Part shown: positions 24,528-32,109 of the stretch, one piece after another
How the letters are laid out: the number at the start of each line of letters is the position of its first letter
Numbering within the stretch: position 1 is the first letter of the stretch
NCBI GenBank assembly: GCA_002478565.1
Contig: DLPC01000005.1
Span: 1-34,136, forward strand
DNA from: Flavobacteriales bacterium UBA7468
Lineage (GTDB): Bacteria > Bacteroidota > Bacteroidia > Flavobacteriales_D > Crocinitomicaceae
Reading direction: 5' to 3'
Length of the DNA stretch: 34,136 nucleotides
Made by a program: the position numbers and the translations under genes
The notes under the pieces: generated by a model
Told to the model about the DNA's origin: nothing
The model's database searches: none
The model's input: the letters and a program-made list of their open reading frames with translations, nothing else

Positions 24528-24531
24528 TGGC

Positions 24532-26064
24532 ATGCATGAATTAATAGTTATCCTCGATTTTGGTTCTCAATATACTCAACTGATTGCCAGAAGAATCCGC
24601 GAACTCAATGTTTATTGTGAAATCCATCCTTGGAACAAGGTTCCAGAACTTGGTCCTCACGTCAAAGGTGTCATCTTATCGGGCAGTCCGTTTTCTGTCC
24701 GTGACCCCAAAGCCCCAATGCCAGACCTCAGTGCAATCAAAGGGAAATTGCCGCTTTTAGGCGTTTGTTTTGGTGCACAATATTTAGCGCACCATTTTGG
24801 AGGCGAGGTACTGCCTTCCAACACCAGAGAATATGGTCGGGCACATTTAAGTTACCTCGATCAACAACACATCCTCACCAAAGGGATGTCTCAGGGTTCA
24901 CAAGTTTGGATGTCACACGGCGATACCATCAAGCATATCCCAAGCAACTATCAAATTATTTGTTCTACACATGATGTAGAAGTGGCCGGTTATGCCATCG
25001 AAGGCGAAACTACATTCGGTATCCAATTCCACCCTGAGGTTTATCACTCAACGGAAGGTAAAATATTATTGAAAAACTTTATTGTTGAAATTTGTGGCTG
25101 CAGCTGTGACTGGACTCCAGATTCCTTCATTGAAGAAACCACCAGCCGTTTGCGTGCGCAACTGGGTTCAGACAAGGTCATCTTGGGCTTATCCGGCGGG
25201 GTAGACTCCTCTGTTGCAGCCGTGCTTTTACACAAAGCTATTGGTGCAAACCTTCATTGTATTTTTGTAGACAACGGTTTGTTGCGTAAAAACGAATACG
25301 AACAAGTCTTGGCTTCCTACCAAGGGATGGGCTTGAACGTGAAGGGTGTCGATGCCTCTGAAAGATTTTATACAGCATTAAAGGGCCTCACGGACCCTGA
25401 ACTCAAGCGCAAAGCCATAGGTAAAATCTTTGTCGATGTCTTCGACGAAGAATCCAAATTAGTTGAAAACGCCAAGTGGTTGGGTCAAGGTACCATTTAT
25501 CCGGACGTCATCGAATCGGTTTCAGCTACGGGTGGTCCGTCGCAAACCATTAAATCTCATCACAACGTGGGTGGCTTACCTGATTACATGAAATTACAGG
25601 TAGTTGAACCTTTGCGTTTGTTATTCAAAGACGAAGTACGCCGTATTGGTCGTTCGCTCGATATCGATGCGCGCATTTTAGGTCGTCATCCATTCCCAGG
25701 CCCAGGTTTAGGTATACGCATTTTAGGCGAAGTGACTGCTGAAAAAGTACGCATCTTGCAAGAAGTCGATGCTATTTTTATCAATAGCCTCAAAGAAGAT
25801 GGTCTCTACGACGACGTTTGGCAGGCAGGTGCTATTTTCTTGCCGATTCAATCAGTAGGAGTTATGGGAGACGAACGCACCTATGAAAATGCAGTAGCGC
25901 TCAGAGCTGTCACCTCTACAGATGGCATGACTGCCGATTGGTGTCATTTACCTTATGAATTCTTAGCCAAAGTCTCGAACCGCATCATCAATCAAGTGCG
26001 CGGCATTAACCGTGTCACCTACGACATCAGCTCTAAGCCGCCAGCCACCATTGAATGGGAATAA
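24532..26064 (+). CDS. guaA: GMP synthase (glutamine-hydrolysing)
   Basis: A 510-residue enzyme converting XMP to GMP with glutamine and ATP. The class I amidotransferase domain has the catalytic triad C79 (LLGVCFGAQYLAHHFGGE), H167 and E169 (FGIQFHPEVYHS). The ATP-pyrophosphatase P-loop is LSGGVDSSVAAVL (220-232), and the dimerisation domain ends VTYDISSKPPATIEWE. The start at 24532 gives MHELIVILDFGSQYTQ, the usual N terminus; the frame is open further upstream to 24337, but that stretch lies antisense to secA and has no homology. It is divergent from secA, with 88 bases between start codons, and is followed at once by the LysM gene. Confidence 0.97.
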   Translation: MHELIVILDFGSQYTQLIARRIRELNVYCEIHPWNKVPELGPHVKGVILSGSPFSVRDPKAPMPDLSAIKGKLPLLGVCFGAQYLAHHFGGEVLPSNTREYGRAHLSYLDQQHILTKGMSQGSQVWMSHGDTIKHIPSNYQIICSTHDVEVAGYAIEGETTFGIQFHPEVYHSTEGKILLKNFIVEICGCSCDWTPDSFIEETTSRLRAQLGSDKVILGLSGGVDSSVAAVLLHKAIGANLHCIFVDNGLLRKNEYEQVLASYQGMGLNVKGVDASERFYTALKGLTDPELKRKAIGKIFVDVFDEESKLVENAKWLGQGTIYPDVIESVSATGGPSQTIKSHHNVGGLPDYMKLQVVEPLRLLFKDEVRRIGRSLDIDARILGRHPFPGPGLGIRILGEVTAEKVRILQEVDAIFINSLKEDGLYDDVWQAGAIFLPIQSVGVMGDERTYENAVALRAVTSTDGMTADWCHLPYEFLAKVSNRIINQVRGINRVTYDISSKPPATIEWE

Positions 26065-26065
26065 C

Positions 26066-27790
26066 ATGCGTTGGATCCTATTGATATCATTTTACTTTGT
26101 GTGCCTGGCGCAGTTCACGGCACAGAACCTACCGATTGTCCTGCACAACAATCAAAAGTGTTATCAGTACATCGTACAAGAAGCTCAAACCCTAAAAGAC
26201 CTCGAGACAATTTTTGGCACAACGACCGAAGAACTACTTGATTTCAATGAGGGTCTTGAACGTGGGCCTGAGCCCGGTAAGATGGTGTTTATCCCGGTCA
26301 AAAGAGGCGCAATTCTTCATCAAGTACAAGCCAAGGAAACATTATACGGTTTGTCCAGAATCTATGAAGTTTCGGTAGATAGCCTCATGAGTTGGAATCC
26401 AGCTGCGCAGAACGGCATCAATGTCGGGCAAAAGATTTTGATTAAAAATGCTGTGCTCCCTTTTGATCCAGCGGCTCCTATGGCATCTCCTCAGACTAGT
26501 GCCCCAGTTTTTGCTTACAAACTGAGTGACACTTTGATTAAGTATAGCGTCCAGGATACTGAAACTTTGTATTCCATCTCGAAGCGCTTTATGATTTCTA
26601 CAGATTCATTGATGAAACTCAATGCGCTTAGCTCATCAAAGGTGCGCCCTGGTCAACAATTACTGATCCCGATCAAGCAGGAACGCACCGCTCCGGTTCA
26701 GGTACCGGTGGTGCCAAGCCCTTTGCCCAAAACAACCAGCAACTATCAATTCCCGGTTGCCAAGCAAGCTCAATATCGCATCGCAGTTTTCTTACCTTTC
26801 CAACTCGATTCAAGCGCTGGTCAAAATAGATTTGTTGCTGCTGCGGCCCTTGATTATTACATGGGCATGAAACTCGCTTTAGACAGCCTGCGACTACAAG
26901 GGCTTCAAGCCGAAGTTTTTGTCTACGACGAGCAAATGAAACCTGCGGCCCTCGCTGCGCTGCTTCAAGGTGCTGAGTTGAAGGAAATGGACCTCATCTT
27001 TTCTCCGTTGCAAGAAAAACCTGCTGCTTTGGTGGCAACCTTTGCCAAAGAGCAGCAAATACCCATGGTTTTTCCGGTGCAACTACCAAAAGAAATCACG
27101 AATCAAAGTGCCAAATTTATAAGCTACACACCTCAAGATGCTATTTTAATTGAGCAACTTGCGGCTACTTTACATGCAAATTTTCAAGGATCAAGCGTTG
27201 TATTGATCAGTAGCCCATTGGCTCAGGATCAACCGAGCGAACAACTCTTTACAGCCGCATTCAAAGCGCCTTCAACTGCTCAGTCAAAGCTTAAATTACA
27301 ACAAGCAACTTGGGCCAATTATAAAAAGTTCAAAGCCATAGGCGGCCCCGTAATTTATGTTAGCTTTAGCTCTGATCGGCAAAAAGTGCAAGAATTATTG
27401 CAATATGCAAGCACCGACTCTTTAGTCATGGTGGCGGGTACCAAAGATTGGCTAGAATGGAAAGAATTGACCAAGATCCAATCCACTACCAACGACCTCG
27501 CGTTTATCGTGGCCGTGCCTAGTTATTTTTCGTATCAAGCCAAAGCCATGATCCCTTTGCATAAGTTGTATCGCCGTAAATACAGCGCTGACCTCACAAA
27601 AATGGCCTGTTTGGGCTACGATGTTACCTACCTAATAGGACAGCAACTTCTCGGTAAATCAGCTGCTACACAGGGTTATATCAGTAAAATGCGCTTAAAG
27701 AATAAAGTTGATGGTTTTGGAATAGAAAACGCACTTTGCCCTGTTGTGCTATACCAAAATGGAGAATTAATTGAATTGGATGCTCAGTAA
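26066..27790 (+). CDS. Exported LysM protein with C-terminal ligand-binding domain
   Basis: A 574-residue exported protein. After a signal peptide (MRWILLISFYFVCLAQFTAQ) come three LysM-like repeats: a degenerate one (about 30-80), then HQVQAKETLYGLSRIYEVSV and a third with YSVQDTETLYSISKRFMIST, each ending in a PGQ/VGQ-type turn. A proline-rich linker leads to a domain starting YRIAVFLPFQLD that resembles type 1 periplasmic ligand-binding proteins. LysM repeats bind peptidoglycan, so this could anchor a sensor-like domain to the wall. The ligand is unknown. The ATG at 26066 follows the guaA stop by 1 base; a start inside guaA (26012) is open but lacks a signal-like end. It overlaps hemF by 11 bases. 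Confidence 0.85.
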   Translation: MRWILLISFYFVCLAQFTAQNLPIVLHNNQKCYQYIVQEAQTLKDLETIFGTTTEELLDFNEGLERGPEPGKMVFIPVKRGAILHQVQAKETLYGLSRIYEVSVDSLMSWNPAAQNGINVGQKILIKNAVLPFDPAAPMASPQTSAPVFAYKLSDTLIKYSVQDTETLYSISKRFMISTDSLMKLNALSSSKVRPGQQLLIPIKQERTAPVQVPVVPSPLPKTTSNYQFPVAKQAQYRIAVFLPFQLDSSAGQNRFVAAAALDYYMGMKLALDSLRLQGLQAEVFVYDEQMKPAALAALLQGAELKEMDLIFSPLQEKPAALVATFAKEQQIPMVFPVQLPKEITNQSAKFISYTPQDAILIEQLAATLHANFQGSSVVLISSPLAQDQPSEQLFTAAFKAPSTAQSKLKLQQATWANYKKFKAIGGPVIYVSFSSDRQKVQELLQYASTDSLVMVAGTKDWLEWKELTKIQSTTNDLAFIVAVPSYFSYQAKAMIPLHKLYRRKYSADLTKMACLGYDVTYLIGQQLLGKSAATQGYISKMRLKNKVDGFGIENALCPVVLYQNGELIELDAQ

Positions 27791-28673
27791 AGAACAAATT
27801 TCAGAACAATTCAGAGCCCTGCAATTACACATTTGTCAGGAACTTGAACGCATAGATACGCAAGCTAAGTTTACCGAAGACTCTTGGCAGCGCGAAGAAG
27901 GTGGGGGTGGCCATACCCGAACGTTGGCAGCCGGAAAAATTCTAGAGAAAGCAGGTGTTGCATTTAGTGCGGTGCATGGGCCAGTAACAGAAGCCATGAA
28001 AAAACAATTGGGTCATGAAGGTGAGCGTTTTTTTGCCACAGGTGTTTCTATTGTTTTGCACCCGGTGCATCCGCGTCATCCAATTATGCACATGAATGTC
28101 CGATATTTTGAACTTGAGGATCATTCCTATTGGTTTGGCGGCGGCATAGACCTCACGCCACACTACGTAGATCTTACCAAGGCAAAATTGTTTCACAACT
28201 CCTTAAAAACAGTGTCTGAAAAGTATAGTACTGATTTTTATCCAAAATTTAAGGAATGGGCAGATCGTTATTTCTATTTGCCGCATCGCGGTGAATCTAG
28301 AGGTGTTGGCGGCATCTTTTTTGACCAACTCGATGAAAAATCAGGCCTCAGTAAAGCACAAATCTTTAACTATTGTCTTGATTTAGGGAAGCTGTTTCCA
28401 ATAGTTTACGGCCAACAAATCGAAGATGTAAAGCTCTCTAAACCAACCCAAGCAGAGCATGATTGGCAGGCGCTCAGACGCGGGCGTTATGTTGAATTTA
28501 ATTTATTACACGACCGCGGAACCAAATTTGGTATTTATTCTGGTGGGCGTACAGAGAGTATTTTAATGAGCATGCCTCCACGTGCCAATTGGGTATATAA
28601 TCAAGAGCCTATTGATGGTTCTGAAGAACAAAAAACCCTGAGTTTCCTCAGGGCTTTTCATGAATTTTGTTAG
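27780..28673 (+). CDS. hemF: Coproporphyrinogen III oxidase, oxygen-dependent
   Basis: A 297-residue enzyme of haem synthesis that converts coproporphyrinogen III to protoporphyrinogen IX using O2. Family signatures are present in order: GGGGHTRTLAAGKILEKAGV near 40-59, HPRHPIMHMNVRYFE near 98-112, FGGGIDLTPHY near 119-129, HRGESRGVGGIFFDQLD near 171-187 and the C-terminal RRGRYVEFNLLHDRGTKFG. The ATG at 27780 is preferred to a TTG 9 bases earlier. It overlaps the LysM gene by 11 bases, so guaA-LysM-hemF form an operon. Its last dozen codons contain a perfect terminator hairpin (28629-28658). Using HemF implies access to oxygen. Confidence 0.96.
   Translation: MLSKEQISEQFRALQLHICQELERIDTQAKFTEDSWQREEGGGGHTRTLAAGKILEKAGVAFSAVHGPVTEAMKKQLGHEGERFFATGVSIVLHPVHPRHPIMHMNVRYFELEDHSYWFGGGIDLTPHYVDLTKAKLFHNSLKTVSEKYSTDFYPKFKEWADRYFYLPHRGESRGVGGIFFDQLDEKSGLSKAQIFNYCLDLGKLFPIVYGQQIEDVKLSKPTQAEHDWQALRRGRYVEFNLLHDRGTKFGIYSGGRTESILMSMPPRANWVYNQEPIDGSEEQKTLSFLRAFHEFC
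28629..28658 (-). terminator. Terminator hairpin of the lipoprotein gene, inside hemF coding sequence
   Basis: CCCTGAG and CTCAGGG form a perfect 7-bp stem. On the minus strand the loop is GAAA, a GNRA tetraloop, and the stem is followed by six T, a textbook rho-independent terminator placed 25 bases after the lipoprotein stop. On the plus strand the stem is followed by CTTTT, so it may also end the hemF transcript, but it lies before the hemF stop codon. Confidence 0.8.
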
Positions 28674-28678
28674 AGTTA

Positions 28679-29122
28679 TTATTGCTTGGTGAGCGTGAGG
28701 TAATCTGTACCTCCACCACCACCAGATACATCAATTAATTTGATTTCTGAGTCGGTGTACGAAATGATGTCCCAGTCATCAGACAAATCGTCAAGTTTGT
28801 TGCCAACTGCAAAATTGATATTAAAATCGAGGTCGTCAAGACTGTCGTCGTCATTGCTGTTAGAATCTGTTATAGACCAACTTCCGACATAAGGGTTGGT
28901 ATTACTGCTTAGTAAATCAGTAGCATTGAGCGTTCCATCTTCTAAGAAGTTTAGGCGAAACGATGTGAAATCCGAGGTTTCGTCATCTCCGTCGTCGATG
29001 TAGCTACTGACAATCCAAGTGCCATCGATGGCAGCTTTGTTGATTTGTTTTTGGTCGTTTTTCCATTTGCTGCATGAAGCAAGCAAACTTACGGCAAGTG
29101 CTGAAAAGAGTAGTTTCCTCAT
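28679..29122 (-). CDS. Lipocalin-like lipoprotein
   Basis: A 147-residue predicted lipoprotein. The signal MRKLLFSALAVSLLASC has a lipobox (LASC) with lipidated C17. The mature part, with GTWIVSSYIDDG, FTSFRLNFLEDGTLNA and YVGSWSITDSN, has the strand pattern of the small lipocalin-like domains common in Bacteroidota lipoproteins. It is very acidic, with Asp-rich runs (DDGDDETSD; NDDDSLDDLDF), compatible with calcium binding, and has five glycines in a row near the end. Function unknown. It is a single gene, convergent with hemF (5 bases between the stops). Confidence 0.82.
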   Translation of the reverse strand: MRKLLFSALAVSLLASCSKWKNDQKQINKAAIDGTWIVSSYIDDGDDETSDFTSFRLNFLEDGTLNATDLLSSNTNPYVGSWSITDSNSNDDDSLDDLDFNINFAVGNKLDDLSDDWDIISYTDSEIKLIDVSGGGGGTDYLTLTKQ

Positions 29123-29143
29123 ATTTTTTTTCTTGATGTTTTA

Positions 29144-29151
29144 CAAAAGTA
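29144..29151 (-). promoter_or_regulatory. -7 element of the lipoprotein gene
   Basis: TACTTTTG on the minus strand matches TAnnTTTG and ends 21 bases before the ATG at 29122. No -33 TTTG is at the usual distance. Confidence 0.5.
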
Positions 29152-29175
29152 ATGCCAAAAATGATAACTTCGACT

Positions 29176-30222
29176 ATGTCAAAAATACATGGTATTCAGC
29201 ATGTTGGGGTTGCTGTTGCGGATATGGACCGCACTTTGCCTCTCTACAGAAATTGGTTTGGGCTCAATATACCGTTCTTTGACGGCATTCAAGCCGCTCC
29301 ATTGATGCAAGTATTTACCAATGACACTGTGATCTCAAAACGAGCCAGTATGGTTATGAATTTGCAGGGGGGGAGTGCGATGGAGGTAATTCAAGCAACT
29401 TCCTTTAAGCCCAAACCTCTGCCTTCAGATTTCATGTTAGGTGATCTCGGGATTTTTGCCGTGCACATGCGCACCCATGAGCCGCACAGGGCGCTCCAAT
29501 CTTTTGAAAATAATTCACTCAAGCCAGGTATGTCCAAGGATCCTTTGGGTAAGCAGCGCTTTGTTATTCAGGACCCCGACCAACTTTTTTATATCGCTAG
29601 AGAAGATCATCAAGTTTACGCACCTAGTGGAAGCGTATTAGGCGGTGTTGGGGGCTTGAGTGTTGGGGTTTCAGATATTGAAAAATCCAAGCATTTTTAT
29701 GCCTTACTCGGTTTTGATCAGGTCCTCTATGAAGGGCAAGGGGTTTATGACGATTTGAAAGGTTTTCCCGGTGGGGATCAAGACGTGCAGCGCGTAATAT
29801 TGACAAGCTCCCAAGTGGCGAAAGGTCCGTTTGGAGCTGTCATCGGATATTCACTGATCGAATTGATTTGTACACCACTACGTGTGGGTCAAAAAATATT
29901 TAGAGGCAGAATTTGGGGCGATGTTGGCTTCGTGCACATCGGATTAGATGTTGTCGACATGCGAGGTTTGGCAGCGCAGCTTGCTCAAAAAAATATTCAG
30001 TTGCAATGTGATAGCCAGGCGGCGCTTTCTATGGGCAAAACACAAGTCCATTGCGCTTATATTTGTGATCCGGATGGTGTACTTATTGAATTAATTGAAG
30101 TTTATAAAATCCCATTGATTGAAAAATGGGGGATTTTTCTCAACGTTCACGGTAAAAAAGCGGGCAAGGCATTGCCAAATTGGCTCATCCGTTTATTGCG
30201 CTTTTCAAGAATCAAAGATTAA
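29176..30222 (+). CDS. Two-domain VOC (glyoxalase/dioxygenase-fold) protein
   Basis: A 348-residue protein with two vicinal-oxygen-chelate units. The first starts HGIQHVGVAVADMDRTLPLY and the second GGLSVGVSDIEKSKHFYALL, closing with HIGLDVVDM and CDPDGVLIELIEVYK. The paired HxG...DPxG..(I/L)E pattern suggests a divalent metal site in at least the second unit. The architecture recalls extradiol dioxygenases and HPPD-like enzymes, but no specific family is recognisable. Three in-frame ATGs (29152, 29161, 29176) are possible; 29176 gives MSKIHGIQHVGV, close to the domain start, whereas 29152 lies directly beside the divergent lipoprotein promoter. It is followed by the WYL regulator after 36 bases. 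Confidence 0.78.
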   Translation: MSKIHGIQHVGVAVADMDRTLPLYRNWFGLNIPFFDGIQAAPLMQVFTNDTVISKRASMVMNLQGGSAMEVIQATSFKPKPLPSDFMLGDLGIFAVHMRTHEPHRALQSFENNSLKPGMSKDPLGKQRFVIQDPDQLFYIAREDHQVYAPSGSVLGGVGGLSVGVSDIEKSKHFYALLGFDQVLYEGQGVYDDLKGFPGGDQDVQRVILTSSQVAKGPFGAVIGYSLIELICTPLRVGQKIFRGRIWGDVGFVHIGLDVVDMRGLAAQLAQKNIQLQCDSQAALSMGKTQVHCAYICDPDGVLIELIEVYKIPLIEKWGIFLNVHGKKAGKALPNWLIRLLRFSRIKD

Positions 30223-30223
30223 C

Positions 30224-30242
30224 TCCGCAAAAATAATGCGGA
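30224..30242. promoter_or_regulatory. Inverted repeat before the WYL regulator
   Basis: TCCGCA and TGCGGA, 6 bp each, flank a 7-base A/T spacer. The repeat begins 2 bases after the VOC stop and ends 6 bases before the -7 element TATATTTG (30248-30255). There is no following T run, so an operator is more likely than a terminator. Confidence 0.4.
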
Positions 30243-30247
30243 ATGAT

Positions 30248-30255
30248 TATATTTG
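30248..30255 (+). promoter_or_regulatory. -7 element of the WYL regulator, leaderless arrangement
   Basis: TATATTTG, exact to TAnnTTTG, ends 3 bases before the ATG at 30259. As with guaA, the transcript would start at or beside the start codon. Confidence 0.6.
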
Positions 30256-30258
30256 ACC

Positions 30259-31233
30259 ATGCTCAAGCTCACCGCGCAAAGTCAAAGACTGCAGTTGATT
30301 ACCGATTTTCTGAAAGCTCAGGCCTTCGAACGCGCCTCTTTTGCACAAATTCACGAATACCTCCATCAAAAGCTCCCGGGTTTGGGGCTTAAACCCATTT
30401 CTAGGCGATCTTTAGAAGCAGATCTACAGTGCTTAAAACAGGACAACAGCAGTGGTATCAAACATGTGCAAGTAGCCCGAAAGCACTATTATCAGCTCGA
30501 AAAAAAGCAGAAAGCGCCAATCGATATCTCAGAGGGTTTCATGCAAAGCATGCTCCAGCAAATCGGACAAAATTTAGGAGCTAAACTTCCTGAAAAATTA
30601 CTAAAAACAGACCATGATTTTCAAGATCAGTTGGTCTTTAGTTTTTCTGGTCTCAACGATGATGGTCAGTCTGTCCAATTGGCTGCCACATGTCTTCAAG
30701 CTATTGAACAGCAATACCTCATTCAGTTTTTATACAAGCCAGCCTTTAGTACGTATAGGTCAAGGTTGCAAATTGTTGCACCTTTGCAAATTCGCTTTTA
30801 CGAGGGGAGATTTTATTTAGTCGCATGCGAGTGGTCAGAACTCAAGAAGGCACCTAAAAATCAACTCAAGGTTTTTGCCTTTGACCTCATTGAAGATTTT
30901 GTGGTGGTCCCGGCATTGTCCGAGCGCGACGACGGTAAAGAAGGAGATCTCCAGCATTTTCATTGGGCGGCTTTGGCTCATGAGCTGCAATTGCGCTCTT
31001 ATTTCAAACATTGCTTAGGTATTGCGCGTTTCAAAGACAGTGTGCCAGAAGTTGTTCGCTTGAAGTTTACAGATTGGGCTATTAATTACGTGAAAGCAAG
31101 GCGCTTACATGCTTCGCAGCGCATCATCGTGGATAACCCCAATTACATCGTTGTCGAACTATACATTTACCGAACCTATGAGCTTAATATGTTGCTGTCG
31201 AGGTTCAGGGATTACGGTTCAGAAGTTTTATAA
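30259..31233 (+). CDS. WYL-domain transcriptional regulator
   Basis: A 324-residue regulator. The first 75 residues form a winged-helix-like domain (QRLQLITDFLKAQAF, later SRRSLEADLQCLKQ). The WYL domain (about 140-215) has LQAIEQQYLIQFLYKP, IVAPLQIRFYEGRFYLVACE and the conserved ligand-contact strand. A C-terminal WCX-like extension follows, with VRLKFTDWAINYVKARRLH. WYL proteins sense nucleic acids or nucleotides and control DNA-damage, defence or metabolic genes. The ATG at 30259 is preferred to a TTG 6 bases earlier, which lies inside the -7 element. It is followed after 9 bases by the DsbA-like gene on the same strand. No defence genes are nearby. Confidence 0.87.
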   Translation: MLKLTAQSQRLQLITDFLKAQAFERASFAQIHEYLHQKLPGLGLKPISRRSLEADLQCLKQDNSSGIKHVQVARKHYYQLEKKQKAPIDISEGFMQSMLQQIGQNLGAKLPEKLLKTDHDFQDQLVFSFSGLNDDGQSVQLAATCLQAIEQQYLIQFLYKPAFSTYRSRLQIVAPLQIRFYEGRFYLVACEWSELKKAPKNQLKVFAFDLIEDFVVVPALSERDDGKEGDLQHFHWAALAHELQLRSYFKHCLGIARFKDSVPEVVRLKFTDWAINYVKARRLHASQRIIVDNPNYIVVELYIYRTYELNMLLSRFRDYGSEVL

Positions 31234-31242
31234 AAATAGAAA

Positions 31243-31881
31243 ATGATACATATTGAAGTTTGGTCAGATATTGCTTGCCCTTTTTGTTATTTAGGATTGA
31301 CAAAGTTGCAAAAGGCAATTGAAAATTTGTCTTTAGAAGACCAAGTAAAAATAGATCTTCACACTTTTTTACTGAATCCTGGCTTGAAAACGGACCTCAA
31401 GCAATCGATCAGCGCTTACTTGCATGCGCACAAACAAATACCAATCGATCAAATCGATCAAATGAATGAGCGCATCATAGCGCAAGGAAAGATTCTGGGC
31501 CTCGATTTTCGGATGGATCAAATCGTTGTTGCCAATACGATTAAAGCGCATTTACTCTTGCATGAGGCCAATGAACAAGGTTTACAATGGCCTGCCAAAA
31601 TACGCTTATTGAAAGCATATTTTACAGAAGGCAAGAACATTGATGATATGCAAGTGCTCCAACAATTGGCAGTGGAAGTAGGCATGAAGACCGATCACCT
31701 GGATTTGGCGATTTTAGGTGGCAAGCACAGCCGTACCTTTACTCAAGATTTGCAAGAAGCACAAGATTTAGGCTTGAGAGGTGTGCCTTATTTTATTTTC
31801 AATCGAAAATTAGCAATACATGGGGCCAGAGAGCTAAGTGTTTTTGAACAGGCACTAACCAATGCTGCTCAAGCACAGTGA
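31243..31881 (+). CDS. DsbA-family oxidoreductase (FrnE-like)
   Basis: A 212-residue cytoplasmic thioredoxin-fold protein without a signal peptide. The redox motif CPFC is at 12-15 (SDIACPFCYLG), an all-helical insertion follows (about 50-165), and the cis-proline loop RGVPYFIF closes the fold. This is the FrnE/2-hydroxychromene-2-carboxylate isomerase-like DsbA branch; FrnE proteins act as disulfide isomerases in oxidative stress. It lies 9 bases after the WYL gene and is probably co-transcribed. Its stop codon TGA abuts the stop of a 49-residue gene on the other strand, the two stops forming the palindrome TGATCA. Confidence 0.9.
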   Translation: MIHIEVWSDIACPFCYLGLTKLQKAIENLSLEDQVKIDLHTFLLNPGLKTDLKQSISAYLHAHKQIPIDQIDQMNERIIAQGKILGLDFRMDQIVVANTIKAHLLLHEANEQGLQWPAKIRLLKAYFTEGKNIDDMQVLQQLAVEVGMKTDHLDLAILGGKHSRTFTQDLQEAQDLGLRGVPYFIFNRKLAIHGARELSVFEQALTNAAQAQ

Positions 31882-32031
31882 TCAGCAATTTGCAAAGAGC
31901 ATGATCATTGAAATCAAGTAAATGATCAAGATGAAAACATACAGCTTTGCGCCTGAACTTTTTGGTTTGGGCAGCTCATCTTCATTAGAATTGCTCGTAT
32001 TTTCAAATTGATTGTCCTCTTCTGAAAGCAT
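31882..32031 (-). CDS. 49-residue single-span membrane protein
   Basis: A short frame on the minus strand: an acidic head (MLSEEDNQFENTSNSNEDEL), a basic hinge (PKPKSSGAK, residues 21-29), then one hydrophobic helix (LYVFILIIYLISMIMLF, 30-46) and a C-terminal cysteine, ANC. The charge pattern predicts the acidic N terminus in the cytoplasm beside the basic hinge. It is divergent from the 32110 gene and ends exactly at the DsbA-like stop. A promoter-like CAATTTTG (32062-32055, one base off the -7 consensus) precedes it. I do not recognise the family. Fluent composition and exact fit in the gap support it as real, but a conserved homologue would be needed to be sure. Confidence 0.6.
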   Translation of the reverse strand: MLSEEDNQFENTSNSNEDELPKPKSSGAKLYVFILIIYLISMIMLFANC

Positions 32032-32109
32032 GTTTATTTGGATATATTCTGCTGCAAAATTGTGTTAAATTAATGTTACAATGTGGTCCATTTGTGGTAC
32101 ATTTAATTA

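Noticed and set aside
24337..24531. A 65-codon extension of guaA at its 5' end
   Set aside because: It covers the secA 5' coding region and both promoters, has no homology to GMP synthase, and the normal N terminus starts at 24532.
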